Shown: positions 1 to 5,964 of the stretch, piece after piece | Numbering within the stretch: position 1 is the first letter of the stretch | Layout: every line of letters starts with the position of its first letter | Assembly (NCBI GenBank): GCA_903831165.1 | Contig: CAIKWV010000519.1 | Location: 1-8,058, forward strand | Direction: 5' to 3' | Length of the DNA stretch: 8,058 nt | DNA from: an uncultured cyanobacterium | GTDB taxonomy: Bacteria > Cyanobacteriota > Cyanobacteriia > PCC-6307 > Cyanobiaceae | Translations under genes and position numbers: made by a program | The notes under the pieces: model-generated | The model's database searches: none | What the model saw: only the letters and a program-made list of their open reading frames with translations | What the model was told of the DNA's origin: nothing

Positions 1-167
1 CTCATCACCATCGTGTTGAGCACGTTGCGGCTGCGCACGAAACCGCCGTAGAAGATCGCCAGCGCCGGCGTCATCATCAGCACAAGAGCCGCGCACTGCA
101 GCACAAAGCCGTTGTTGGCACTGCGCAGTGCCAGGTCAGGGTTGGCAGCGACGAGGGCCAGCTCCAC
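1..167 (-). CDS. amt: Ammonium transporter, Amt family (N-terminal part, cut by window edge)
   Basis: Only the first 55 codons are inside the window; the gene continues beyond position 1. The translation begins MELALVAANPDLALRSANNG and leads into the first membrane helix of the Amt/MEP/Rh family, with MMTPALAIFYGGFVRSRNVL, a close match to the family block TPGLAFFYGGLVRSKNVL. Amt proteins are trimeric inner-membrane channels that bring in ammonium for assimilation by glutamine synthetase. The start chosen is the GTG at 167, because an AAGGGAG ribosome binding site (175-181) lies 7 bases before it; the ATG at 196 is in another frame. One small oddity is alanine where the family usually has glycine (TPA rather than TPG). 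The gene lies downstream of and on the same strand as the TMEM175-like pair, but has its own NtcA-type promoter. The family call is firm; which Amt paralogue it is cannot be told from this fragment. Confidence 0.93.
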   Translation of the reverse strand, partial: MELALVAANPDLALRSANNGFVLQCAALVLMMTPALAIFYGGFVRSRNVLNTMVM

Positions 168-174
168 AGGCGAT

Positions 175-181
175 CTCCCTT
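175..181 (-). promoter_or_regulatory. Ribosome binding site of amt
   Basis: On the minus strand this reads AAGGGAG, 7 bases before the GTG at 167. It is the strongest Shine-Dalgarno sequence I see in the window and it decides the amt start codon. Confidence 0.75.
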
Positions 182-191
182 GAGAATGTTC

Positions 192-197
192 ACCATG
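192..197 (-). promoter_or_regulatory. Candidate -10 element of the amt promoter
   Basis: On the minus strand this reads CATGGT, which matches TATAAT at only three of six places. Its position is what supports it. It lies 22 bases after the GTA-N8-TAC box, the spacing expected when NtcA binds centred at about -41.5 and replaces the -35 element. That would put transcription start near 185, about 18 bases before the GTG codon. The position is seen; the function is inferred. Confidence 0.4.
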
Positions 198-219
198 AAC
201 TCTCGCCGGGGACTATTCG

Positions 220-233
220 GTAGCAATCGCTAC
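220..233 (-). promoter_or_regulatory. NtcA-binding box (GTA-N8-TAC) of the amt promoter
   Basis: The minus strand reads GTAGCGATTGCTAC, a perfect match to the NtcA consensus GTA-N8-TAC, with 5-base arms GTAGC/GCTAC. NtcA is the CRP-family global nitrogen regulator of cyanobacteria and activates amt and gln genes when 2-oxoglutarate is high. The box is about 60 bases upstream of the amt start and 22 bases upstream of a -10-like hexamer, which is the class II activator arrangement. It overlaps the TAG stop codon (230-232) of the preceding TMEM175-like gene. I found no other perfect GTA-N8-TAC in the window when reading by eye. Confidence 0.75.
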
Positions 234-922
234 GGTTCCAGTGGGAGCCTGGCGGGCGTCAGCGCCGCGGCCGATGGCGATCTGCGGCCAAAGCGACGGG
301 CGACAAGCAGCTCCTCCAGCAGCAGCACCAGGGGGACCAGCAGCACGTATTGATTGTTGAACCAGCTGAACAACACTTCCAGGGCGCCCAGCAACAACAG
401 AACGGCAAAACCAAGGGCCTGGGCCTCAATCGCCGTCGTCAGTTCCTGCTGGGTATGGCCGGACCTGGGACGGTGACGCCGCAGGCTGAGGGCAAACAGC
501 AGGCAGAAGCCGTCGAACAAAAACAGGGCTCCGAGAAAAACCATGTTGACCTCCTGAGCAGGGGTCCAGGCGAACAAATTGCCCGTGCCGCTGCCATAAA
601 CCAAAGCCAGGGCTGAAAGCTTGGGCAGCACCACGATCGTCAGCATGCTGGCAAAGCCCAGAACCACCTGAACAGGTGTCAGTTGACGGGCGATCACCAC
701 CAAGCGCCTCAGCTTGAACCAATAGAGCAACACCGCCACCCCATTGAGCAAAAAGCTGGCGATCGCTAGCAGCAGGTTGCCCACGCCGCCGATGCCCATC
801 GTCAGCTGCTCGGGCACGCTGGAGGCCAGCAGCGTAAAGGCCACGGCGAAGACCCCATCAAACAGGGGCAGCACCTCAAGGCTGCGGAGGCCGTGATGGT
901 TGGCATGGGGATAGCCGCTCAT
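230..922 (-). CDS. TMEM175/DUF1211-like six-helix membrane protein, downstream paralogue
   Basis: This 230-residue protein has six hydrophobic segments, at roughly residues 20-35, 47-68, 84-108, 122-146, 166-186 and 190-207. The N-terminal LFDGVFAVAFTLL (20-32) resembles helix 1 of TMEM175/DUF1211 channels (FSDGVFAIAITLL). The stretch FLLNGVAVLLYWFKLRRLV (57-75) resembles their helix 2 block ending in YW..HHR. Known bacterial members are potassium-permeable tetramers in the inner membrane. Here the hallmark FSD triplet is FDG-like (L-F-D-G), so the family call rests on overall pattern and topology. The ATG at 922 overlaps the stop of the upstream paralogue as ATGA and no Shine-Dalgarno is visible, so translational coupling is likely. 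The C-terminus is a short basic, Ala/Pro-rich tail, and the stop codon falls inside the amt NtcA box. Ion selectivity cannot be read from the sequence. The family assignment is likely but not certain. Confidence 0.72.
   Translation of the reverse strand: MSGYPHANHHGLRSLEVLPLFDGVFAVAFTLLASSVPEQLTMGIGGVGNLLLAIASFLLNGVAVLLYWFKLRRLVVIARQLTPVQVVLGFASMLTIVVLPKLSALALVYGSGTGNLFAWTPAQEVNMVFLGALFLFDGFCLLFALSLRRHRPRSGHTQQELTTAIEAQALGFAVLLLLGALEVLFSWFNNQYVLLVPLVLLLEELLVARRFGRRSPSAAALTPARLPLEP
759..766. repeat. HIP1 octamer (GCGATCGC)
   Basis: This is the palindromic GCGATCGC motif that is over-represented in many cyanobacterial genomes. It lies inside the downstream TMEM175-like gene and serves here mainly as a taxonomic marker. 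Confidence 0.6.
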
Positions 923-1578
923 GGATGACGCTGGGGCGGACGACGATAAATGACCCGAAGCACAGTGATTTCCTCGGCCACCAGGATCAGAGGCAGCAGG
1001 AAAACGTACTGATTGTCGAACCAGGCGAAGCTCAATTCCAGAATGACCAGCACCAGCATCGCCGCCAGTCCCATCAGCTGGGTGGTGATAATTCCCTGTA
1101 GCAACTGGTCACTGCGGCGCCGATGGCTGCGTCGAACCTTCAGGCTGATGGCATAGAGCAGACAGATGAGGTTGAACAGCAACAGAAAGCCGAGAAAGGT
1201 GGTATTGACCACCTGGGCCAGGGTCCATTGCAGCAAACTGCCCACGCCGACACCGTGGCGCAGCACCAGGCTCGCCAGCTTGGGCACCAGGACCACCGTC
1301 AGCAGACCGAGGCCGATCAGACCCAGCTGGGGGAGCTGCACAAACCGATCCAGCAGCACCAGCCGCCGCAGCTTGAGCCAATACAGAAACACCGCCACGG
1401 CGCTCAGCCCATACCAAGCCAGGGTGTTCAGCAGCTGGGACGTCCCCGCCAACGCGCCGAGGCGATCCGGCAGGTTGAAGGCCAGCAGGGTGAAGGCCAC
1501 CGCGAAGACACTGTCATAGAAGGGCAGGACCTCCCGAGACCTGAGGCTGTGGTGGCGCAGGCTGCGGTTGAAGGCCAT
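919..1578 (-). CDS. TMEM175/DUF1211-like six-helix membrane protein, upstream paralogue
   Basis: This 219-residue protein is clearly paralogous to its downstream neighbour. Shared blocks include LRS.EVLP near residue 12, VFAVAFTLLA (24-33), LYW.KLRRLV (65-74) and WF.NQYV.L.PL.L..EE (186-203). It has six hydrophobic segments, at roughly 20-36, 48-68, 82-106, 119-146, 166-186 and 190-208. The helix 1 motif is F-Y-D-S-V-F-A, compared with F-S-D-G-V-F-A in TMEM175/DUF1211 potassium channels, so the central aspartate is kept but the serine is replaced. In helix 2, YGLSAVAVFLYWLKLRR resembles the family pattern with Y..S, then YW, then (H)HR. A basic cluster (147-155) follows helix 4. The ATG at 1578 has no good Shine-Dalgarno before it, and I see no better start. 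It is the first gene of a two-gene unit, and its TGA overlaps the next ATG. Function as a cation channel is inferred from family resemblance. Confidence 0.72.
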   Translation of the reverse strand: MAFNRSLRHHSLRSREVLPFYDSVFAVAFTLLAFNLPDRLGALAGTSQLLNTLAWYGLSAVAVFLYWLKLRRLVLLDRFVQLPQLGLIGLGLLTVVLVPKLASLVLRHGVGVGSLLQWTLAQVVNTTFLGFLLLFNLICLLYAISLKVRRSHRRRSDQLLQGIITTQLMGLAAMLVLVILELSFAWFDNQYVFLLPLILVAEEITVLRVIYRRPPQRHP

Positions 1579-1699
1579 CAGCGACAGGAGTCGGGGGCGC
1601 CCTCAGGTTCTGCCGGAGCTTGAGGCTGGAGCGACATGGCGAGGAGCGTCTGCCAGTGCAGGTCTCCCATTCAAAACGATGAAGGCACGGCCGGAATCC

Positions 1700-1730
1700 G
1701 CCGATCCGTCGGCCGACCTGGCGCTCGGCC
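1700..1730. repeat. Two overlapping stem-loops that exclude each other
   Basis: GCCGA (1700-1704), loop TCCG, TCGGC (1709-1713) form one perfect 5-bp hairpin. GGCCGA (1711-1716), an 8-base loop, and TCGGCC (1725-1730) form a second, perfect 6-bp hairpin. They share bases 1711-1713, so only one complete stem can form at a time. The position is about 125 bases upstream of the TMEM175-like pair. A leader or attenuator role is speculative, because GC-rich DNA gives such stems by chance. Confidence 0.35.
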
Positions 1731-1813
1731 TGGAGAAGCCTGGGAAGGGGAAGAGAGAGGTCAGGGCAGGAGCCGCTCGATTGGCCCCGCCAGCAGTGAG
1801 TCCAACAACAGCG

Positions 1814-1865
1814 GGGGCCCACTGGGGTGCCTATTGGGAGCCGGGGATGGTGCGGGCTGGGCCCC
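1814..1865 (-). terminator. Possible terminator-type inverted repeat after the glycosyltransferase
   Basis: GGGGCCCA (1814-1821) and TGGGCCCC (1858-1865) are perfect 8-bp inverted copies separated by 36 bases, 40 bases downstream of the glycosyltransferase stop on the minus strand. There is no T-run after it, and the loop is long for an intrinsic terminator. It could be a factor-dependent or non-canonical terminator, or chance. Only the repeat itself is certain. Confidence 0.25.
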
Positions 1866-1904
1866 TGTGCAGCTGAAAAGAGTGGAGCGCTAACAGCTGA
1901 TTGC

Positions 1905-2846
1905 TTACACTTCGTGGACCGATCTGATCACATAAGTTGGACGTCGCTTGCTTTCCATATACGTGCGGCCAAGATATTCGCCAATCATGCCAATACCGAT
2001 CAACTGAATGCCACCAAGAAATGTGATGGTGGTCAGCAGCGACGCATAGCCCGGCACATCCACGCCGAGGATCAGAGTGCGAGCGATGGCAATGATGCCC
2101 AACAAAAAGGATAGACAGGTGACGATGAGGCCCAGATAGCTCCAGATTCGCAAGGGAGCTGTGGAAAAACTGAAAATACCATCCAGTGCATAATTCCAGA
2201 GTTTCCACGCTCCCCACTTACCCATTCCGCCGGCACGGCTTGCCTGGCGGTACGGAATTTCAACCTGGCGGAAACCCACCCACGCAAAAAAGCCTTTGGA
2301 GAAGCGAACAGTTTCTCGACAATCAATGATGGCCTTGACCACACGCCGATCAAGCAGTCGAAAGTCACTGGCATCAATCTGGACGTCCAGTTTTGAGGTG
2401 GCCCGGAAGATCCGATAAAAGAGGGCAGCGGTCATAACCTTGATCGGGTTTTCGGAATGGCGTTGTGTACGCCGCGCGCTCACCACTTCCGCCCCCTCTC
2501 TCCAGGCCTGGATCATGTCGCGCAGCAACTCCGGCGGATCCTGCATGTCGGCATCCATGATGATGCAGGCATCGGCTTGGGATTGGTCGAGGCCGGCAAT
2601 CAACGCCGCCTCCTTGCCGAAGTTTCTGGACAGATCAATCAGCCGTCCTTGACACCAGCCACGACTTTGCTCAAGTAGATGCAGGGCCACATCGCGAGTG
2701 CGATCCAGACTGCCATCATTCACCACAATCAGGGTCCATTCCAGGTCGGGCTCCTGCCGGCAGGCAGTCTCAAGCGCGAGGAACAAAGGACCAAGGCATT
2801 CCGCTTCGTTGAAGCAAGGAATCAGCAGCTCAATGGTATGAACCAT
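1905..2846 (-). CDS. GtrB/DPM1-like polyprenyl-phosphate glycosyltransferase (GT2) with two C-terminal helices
   Basis: A 313-residue protein with a GT-A catalytic domain and two C-terminal membrane helices. Visible motifs are IPCFNE (9-14), VNDGS (42-46), SRNFGKEAAL (73-82), DADMQDPPE (98-106, with the metal-binding D-x-D), SDFRLLDRR (160-168) and GKWGAWKLWNYALDGIFSFS (209-228). Helices lie at about 235-258 and 269-291, then GEYLGRTYMESKRRPTYV (289-306), typical of bactoprenol-phosphate glucosyltransferases. Such enzymes load a sugar from a nucleotide donor onto a polyprenyl phosphate at the inner face of the membrane, for envelope or O-antigen glycosylation. The start at 2846 (MVHTIELLIPCFNE) was chosen because the family begins just before the first beta strand. 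The frame stays open to a GTG at 2909, adding 21 residues without family character, but a GAGGTGG lies 13-14 bases before that GTG, so the longer form is possible. No GtrA-type flippase is next to it. The sugar cannot be told from sequence. Confidence 0.88.
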   Translation of the reverse strand: MVHTIELLIPCFNEAECLGPLFLALETACRQEPDLEWTLIVVNDGSLDRTRDVALHLLEQSRGWCQGRLIDLSRNFGKEAALIAGLDQSQADACIIMDADMQDPPELLRDMIQAWREGAEVVSARRTQRHSENPIKVMTAALFYRIFRATSKLDVQIDASDFRLLDRRVVKAIIDCRETVRFSKGFFAWVGFRQVEIPYRQASRAGGMGKWGAWKLWNYALDGIFSFSTAPLRIWSYLGLIVTCLSFLLGIIAIARTLILGVDVPGYASLLTTITFLGGIQLIGIGMIGEYLGRTYMESKRRPTYVIRSVHEV

Positions 2847-2950
2847 GGATGAGTTGATGACGAAGGAGCCGAATGTTGCTGACCAGAGTCGTCCGACACC
2901 GGAGGCCACTGGCCCAGGCTTCCACCTCGTTCACCCCAAAACAGGGGGCC

Positions 2951-2956
2951 ACCCTA
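2951..2956 (-). promoter_or_regulatory. Candidate -10 element of the glycosyltransferase promoter
   Basis: The minus strand reads TAGGGT in the context GCTAGGGTGG, matching TATAAT at three of six positions. A TTGAGT lies 19 bases upstream as a poor -35 candidate. Transcription would start near 2944, leaving a leader of about 98 bases to the 2846 ATG, or about 35 to the 2909 GTG. Confidence 0.25.
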
Positions 2957-3184
2957 GCAGCTTTGGCTCCGTTCTACTCAATGACCGCAATCATCGCTAT
3001 TGACAAATGCTCTCCCCACCCTTTTCTTCACTCACTTTCAATGCCATGACCCGCTGATTCTGCGCCGCTGCGGGCTGCAGCTGCTGATCAAGCCTGTAGG
3101 GCGCGGCCATGATCAATGCCGAGCGCCCCAAAGAGCTGTTCGGCAAAAACCATGGCCGGGGCTGATGGGGGGCGGCCAGGGTGC

Positions 3185-3232
3185 AACCCGTTGGTTCAGG
3201 CTTGGGAGCCGGTTCCGCGAACCTGAACGGTT
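3185..3232 (-). terminator. Imperfect stem-loop downstream of glnN
   Basis: GTTCAGG (3194-3200) pairs with CCTGAAC (3222-3228). The stem can extend past a bulge with AACC (3185-3188) and GGTT (3229-3232). A competing small hairpin GGTTC-CGC-GAACC lies at 3211-3223. It begins about 20 bases after the glnN stop, where a terminator is expected, but there is no T-run on the minus strand. The fold is seen; termination is inferred. Confidence 0.3.
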
Positions 3233-3251
3233 GGCCCTGGCCCGGTTTGTT

Positions 3252-5420
3252 TCAGCGGATGAACAACATCTCCTGGTAGGTGGGCAGGGGCCAGAGATTG
3301 TCATCCACCAGGGCTTCCAGGCCATCCACCGAGGTCCGCAGCTGGTCCATCAGCGGAATGATGCAGTCAGCGCTGTAGCGCAGGTGGGCATCGGTGCCAT
3401 GGGGGGCGCCGTCCAGGGCGGCCTGCAGCTGGGCGCAGAGGCTGTCGAGCTTCTGCACAAAGCCGGCCACCTGTTGGGAGGTCTCCGGTGACATCGCCAG
3501 GCCCAGGGAACTCTGCAGTTGCAGGGAACCCGCCAGTTCCCCCAGATAACGCAGGGCAGCAGGATAGATCTGGGTGCGGGCAATCTGCACCGCCAATTTG
3601 GCCTCCACCTCGATCGCCAGGATGTACTGCTCGGCGCAGACCTCAAAGCGGCTCTCGAGTTCAACCGGGGTCAGCACACCGGTGCGGGAGAACAGATCGC
3701 GGATGTTGTCGCGCTTGAGAACCGGCAGGGCGTCGGCGCTGGTGCGCAGGTTCTCCAGGCCCCGCTGCTCGACGGCTTCACGATGCCACTCCTCGGAGTA
3801 GCCGTTACCGCCGAAGACCACAGCGCCGTGGCGCTGCATCACCTCCTGCAGGACGGCCAGAGCGCCGCTTTCCACGGAGCTGCCGCCGGAGACCTTGGCC
3901 TCCAGCTGTTCGGCGACCCAGTCGAGGGAGTCGGCCAACACGGTGTTGAGGACCACCAGCGGTCCGGCGACCGTCTGGCCGGAGCCGACGGCGCGGAATT
4001 CGAAGCGATTGCCGGTGAAGGCAAACGGCGAGGTGCGGTTGCGATCCCCCGCGTCCTTGGTGAACTCGGGCAGGGTGTCAACGCCGAAATCCATGATGCC
4101 GCCGATCGTGGAATCGGTGAGGCGACCCTCCCGGATCTGGTTGAACACATCCTCGAGCTGGCTGCCCAGGTAGACCGAGATGATCGCCGGCGGCGCCTCA
4201 TTGGCCCCCAGACGATGGTCGTTGCTGGCCGTGGCGATCGCCGCCCGCAGCAGGGGGCCGTAGAGGTGAATCCCCCGGATCACGGCGCCGCAGAACAGCA
4301 GGAATTGCAGGTTTTCGTGAGGGGTGTGGCCAGGGTCCAGCAGGTTGCCCTGGGTGGCGTTGCCGATCGACCAGTTGACGTGCTTGCCGGAGCCGTTGAT
4401 ACCGGCGAAGGGTTTTTCGTGCAGCAGGCAGGTGAGACCGTGCTTCTTCGCCGTGCTGCGAAGAATGGTCATCGTCAGCTGCTGGTGATCGGTGGCCACA
4501 TTGGCCGCCTCGAAGAAGGGCGCGATCTCGAACTGTCCCGGCGCCACTTCGTTGTGACGGGTCTTGGCGGGAATGCCGAGCTTGTAGAGCTGTCGCTCCA
4601 CGTCCTGCATGAACACCTGCACCCGTTCAGGGATGGCACCGAAGTAGTGGTCGTCGAACTGCTGCCCCTTGGCCGAAGGGCGCCCGAACAGGGTGCGGCC
4701 CGCCAGCAGCAGATCGGAGCGCAGCGGCACATAGGAGCTGTCGATCAGGAAGTACTCCTGTTCGGCACCGCAGCTGGAGTTGACCGGAGCCACGTCCGTT
4801 TCTCCCAGCAGACGCAGCAGACGCTGGGCCTGCTTGTTGACCGCGGCGATCGAGCGCAGCAGCGGTGTCTTGTGATCGAGGGCCTCACCGGTCCAGGAGA
4901 CGAACACCGTCGGGATGCAGAGCGTCACCCCGTTGGGGGTCTCCATCAGGTACGCGGGGCTGGTGACGTCCCAGGCCGTGTAGCCGCGGGCTTCGAAGGT
5001 GGAGCGGATGCCGCCATTCGGGAAGGAGGAACCGTCCGGCTCGCCCTGGACCAGCAGCTTGCCGGTGAACTCGGCGATGGCGCTGCCATCGCCCTGGGGG
5101 GCGATGAAGCCGTCGTGCTTCTCGGCGGTGAGATTGGTGAGCGGATAGAAGACGTGGGAGTAGTAGAGGGCTCCGCGGGCGCTGGCCCACTCCTTCATCG
5201 CCTGGGCCACCACATTGGCCACCGACACATCCAGCTTGCTGCCCTCCTTGATCGTGCGCTGCACGGACTTGTAGATGTCCTTGGGCAGGGCCGCCTTCAT
5301 GCGGTCGAGGGTGAAGACGTCACTGGCCCAGAGCTCATCGAGCTTCTGGATCGGCGGCGTGGCAACGGGCTGGCGCTGCTGGATCCTTTGCAGAACGGCG
5401 AGTCGTTGGGGGCTGGGCAC
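3252..5420 (-). CDS. glnN: Glutamine synthetase type III
   Basis: This 722-residue protein is close to the usual length of about 724 for cyanobacterial GlnN. It joins ammonium to glutamate using ATP, in the cytoplasm, and works as a large oligomer. In order one sees the GSIII-specific N-terminal block [10 protein letters not shown] (146-155) and [20 protein letters not shown] (170-189). The catalytic domain has [11 protein letters not shown] (217-227), [16 protein letters not shown] (289-304), [11 protein letters not shown] (341-351), GANEAPP (405-411) and [19 protein letters not shown] (460-478). The C-terminal block [19 protein letters not shown] (537-555) and terminal [11 protein letters not shown] are also characteristic. 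All catalytic and metal-site blocks look intact. The GTG at 5420 ([13 protein letters not shown]) is chosen for length and the AGAG five bases before it; the frame remains open to a GTG at 5504, but the extra 28 residues look like translated promoter. GlnN is usually the nitrogen-starvation enzyme in cyanobacteria, alongside or instead of GlnA. An incomplete NtcA box lies about 60 bases upstream. Confidence 0.96.
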   Translation of the reverse strand: MPSPQRLAVLQRIQQRQPVATPPIQKLDELWASDVFTLDRMKAALPKDIYKSVQRTIKEGSKLDVSVANVVAQAMKEWASARGALYYSHVFYPLTNLTAEKHDGFIAPQGDGSAIAEFTGKLLVQGEPDGSSFPNGGIRSTFEARGYTAWDVTSPAYLMETPNGVTLCIPTVFVSWTGEALDHKTPLLRSIAAVNKQAQRLLRLLGETDVAPVNSSCGAEQEYFLIDSSYVPLRSDLLLAGRTLFGRPSAKGQQFDDHYFGAIPERVQVFMQDVERQLYKLGIPAKTRHNEVAPGQFEIAPFFEAANVATDHQQLTMTILRSTAKKHGLTCLLHEKPFAGINGSGKHVNWSIGNATQGNLLDPGHTPHENLQFLLFCGAVIRGIHLYGPLLRAAIATASNDHRLGANEAPPAIISVYLGSQLEDVFNQIREGRLTDSTIGGIMDFGVDTLPEFTKDAGDRNRTSPFAFTGNRFEFRAVGSGQTVAGPLVVLNTVLADSLDWVAEQLEAKVSGGSSVESGALAVLQEVMQRHGAVVFGGNGYSEEWHREAVEQRGLENLRTSADALPVLKRDNIRDLFSRTGVLTPVELESRFEVCAEQYILAIEVEAKLAVQIARTQIYPAALRYLGELAGSLQLQSSLGLAMSPETSQQVAGFVQKLDSLCAQLQAALDGAPHGTDAHLRYSADCIIPLMDQLRTSVDGLEALVDDNLWPLPTYQEMLFIR
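4233..4242. repeat. HIP1 element (GGCGATCGCC)
   Basis: The HIP1 octamer GCGATCGC with its common flanking G and C, inside glnN. It is the second of two HIP1 copies in the window and supports a cyanobacterial origin. Confidence 0.6.
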
Positions 5421-5471
5421 GGCGGCTCTCTGTTTATCACTCCATCCAAGGTGCCCGAGAGACCGCCCGAT

Positions 5472-5485
5472 GGCTCGATTGCTAC
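5472..5485 (-). promoter_or_regulatory. Incomplete NtcA-type box in the glnN promoter region
   Basis: The minus strand reads GTAGCAATCGAGCC. Its first ten bases are identical to the plus-strand reading of the amt box (GTAGCAATCGCTAC), but the second half-site is GCC in place of TAC. Twenty-two bases downstream comes TTGGAT (5444-5449), matching TATAAT at three of six positions, the same geometry as at amt. Start of transcription would be near 5437, 17 bases before the GTG. A second -10 candidate, TGATAA (5433-5438), lies just downstream. NtcA control of glnN is known in cyanobacteria; binding to this particular degenerate site is my inference. Confidence 0.3.
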
Positions 5486-5519
5486 AAAATGACCCGAGCC
5501 CCACGCTGCAGCCTGGCCC

Positions 5520-5960
5520 TCAGCGCAGATACCGGCGCACCGTCGGTCGGCACCAGAAGACCAGCACCGCCACATTCAGACTCCACAACAGGGCAGCCAG
5601 CACGGCCACCAGCGGGCGGTCGGCGGGGATCAGCACCAACCTGACGATGCCGTAGGGAAGGCTGATCGCCAGGCTGATCGAGAGGGCGACGATCGCCACC
5701 ACCTGGCCCCAGTGGCGCCATTGCAGCAGGGCGACGCAGGCGACGATGCCCACAGCCGCGCAGGGCAGCACCGCACCGGCCCCCAGGGCGATGTGGGTGA
5801 TGCGCCAGGTCGGATCCATCAGGATCAGGGCCAGGCCCAAGGGGATCGTCAGGCCGTTAGCGATCAGGCCCAACCAGGCCAGGACGCGATAGCCCCGCGG
5901 TGGGATGAGCTGGGCAGGGGTGGAGAGGGAGCCAAGGCTCCGAGCGCTGATCGGCGTCAT
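5520..5960 (-). CDS. Unrecognised four-helix membrane protein upstream of glnN
   Basis: A 146-residue protein I do not recognise. After a polar N-terminus of about 24 residues come four hydrophobic segments, at roughly 25-47, 57-79, 85-110 and 115-137, and a short basic tail CRPTVRRYLR. Short loops carry conserved-looking features such as DPTWR between helices 1 and 2 and LLQWRHWGQ between 2 and 3. There is no signal of a catalytic domain. The ATG at 5960 was chosen because GAGG lies 8 bases before it and the upstream gene ends four bases earlier; in-frame starts at 5990 and further upstream would overlap that gene. It probably forms one transcription unit with the small soluble gene at 5965-6330. 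The gap of 99 bases to glnN holds a promoter-like region, so co-transcription with glnN is possible but not required. Localisation in the membrane is safe; function is unknown. Confidence 0.72.
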   Translation of the reverse strand: MTPISARSLGSLSTPAQLIPPRGYRVLAWLGLIANGLTIPLGLALILMDPTWRITHIALGAGAVLPCAAVGIVACVALLQWRHWGQVVAIVALSISLAISLPYGIVRLVLIPADRPLVAVLAALLWSLNVAVLVFWCRPTVRRYLR

Positions 5961-5964
5961 GGGG

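Larger units (their letters stand above)
1579..1904. other. Intergenic region with inverted repeats, no gene supported
   Basis: These 326 bases lie between the glycosyltransferase stop and the TMEM175-like pair, which are on the same strand, so the region should hold the terminator of one and the promoter of the other. Open frames of 85-102 codons cross it on both strands, but their translations have no recognisable motif, unusual composition and no good start, and I reject them. Two sets of inverted repeats are listed separately. A weak -10-like TTGAAT occurs on the minus strand (1669-1674), about 90 bases before the 1578 start, without a convincing -35. No tRNA-like fold was seen. Confidence 0.5.
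2847..3251. other. Intergenic region between glnN and the glycosyltransferase, no gene supported
   Basis: These 405 bases separate two minus-strand genes. The part around 2970-3060 is visibly less GC-rich than its surroundings, as expected for a promoter region. Open frames on either strand run into glnN antisense and have no protein-like character. A candidate -10 element (2951-2956) and a stem-loop after glnN (3185-3232) are listed separately. A short CCCC/GGGG inverted repeat (2934-2947) lies just upstream of the alternative GTG start. I see nothing else. Confidence 0.5.

Noticed and set aside
1123..1623. 166-codon Gln-rich plus-strand frame
   Set aside because: Antisense to the upstream TMEM175-like gene; the Gln/His richness comes from the complement of Leu and Val/Met codons.
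1568..1893. Small open frames of 85-102 codons on the plus strand in the 1579-1904 gap
   Set aside because: No family resemblance, no convincing ribosome binding site, and partly antisense to the TMEM175-like start; treated as non-coding.
3000..3491. 163-codon plus-strand frame crossing the glnN end and its downstream gap
   Set aside because: Starts with TTG without a ribosome binding site, is half antisense to glnN, and looks like composition-driven sequence.
3519..5492. 657-codon open frame on the plus strand
   Set aside because: It is entirely antisense to glnN, a certain gene. Its translation has no family motif and a biased His/Gln/Gly/Ala composition, as expected from the complementary frame of GC-rich coding DNA.
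5421..5504. 28-residue N-terminal extension of GlnN to a GTG at 5504
   Set aside because: It covers the promoter-like region with the NtcA-like half-site and would make the protein longer than the family norm; the GTG at 5420 gives 722 residues.
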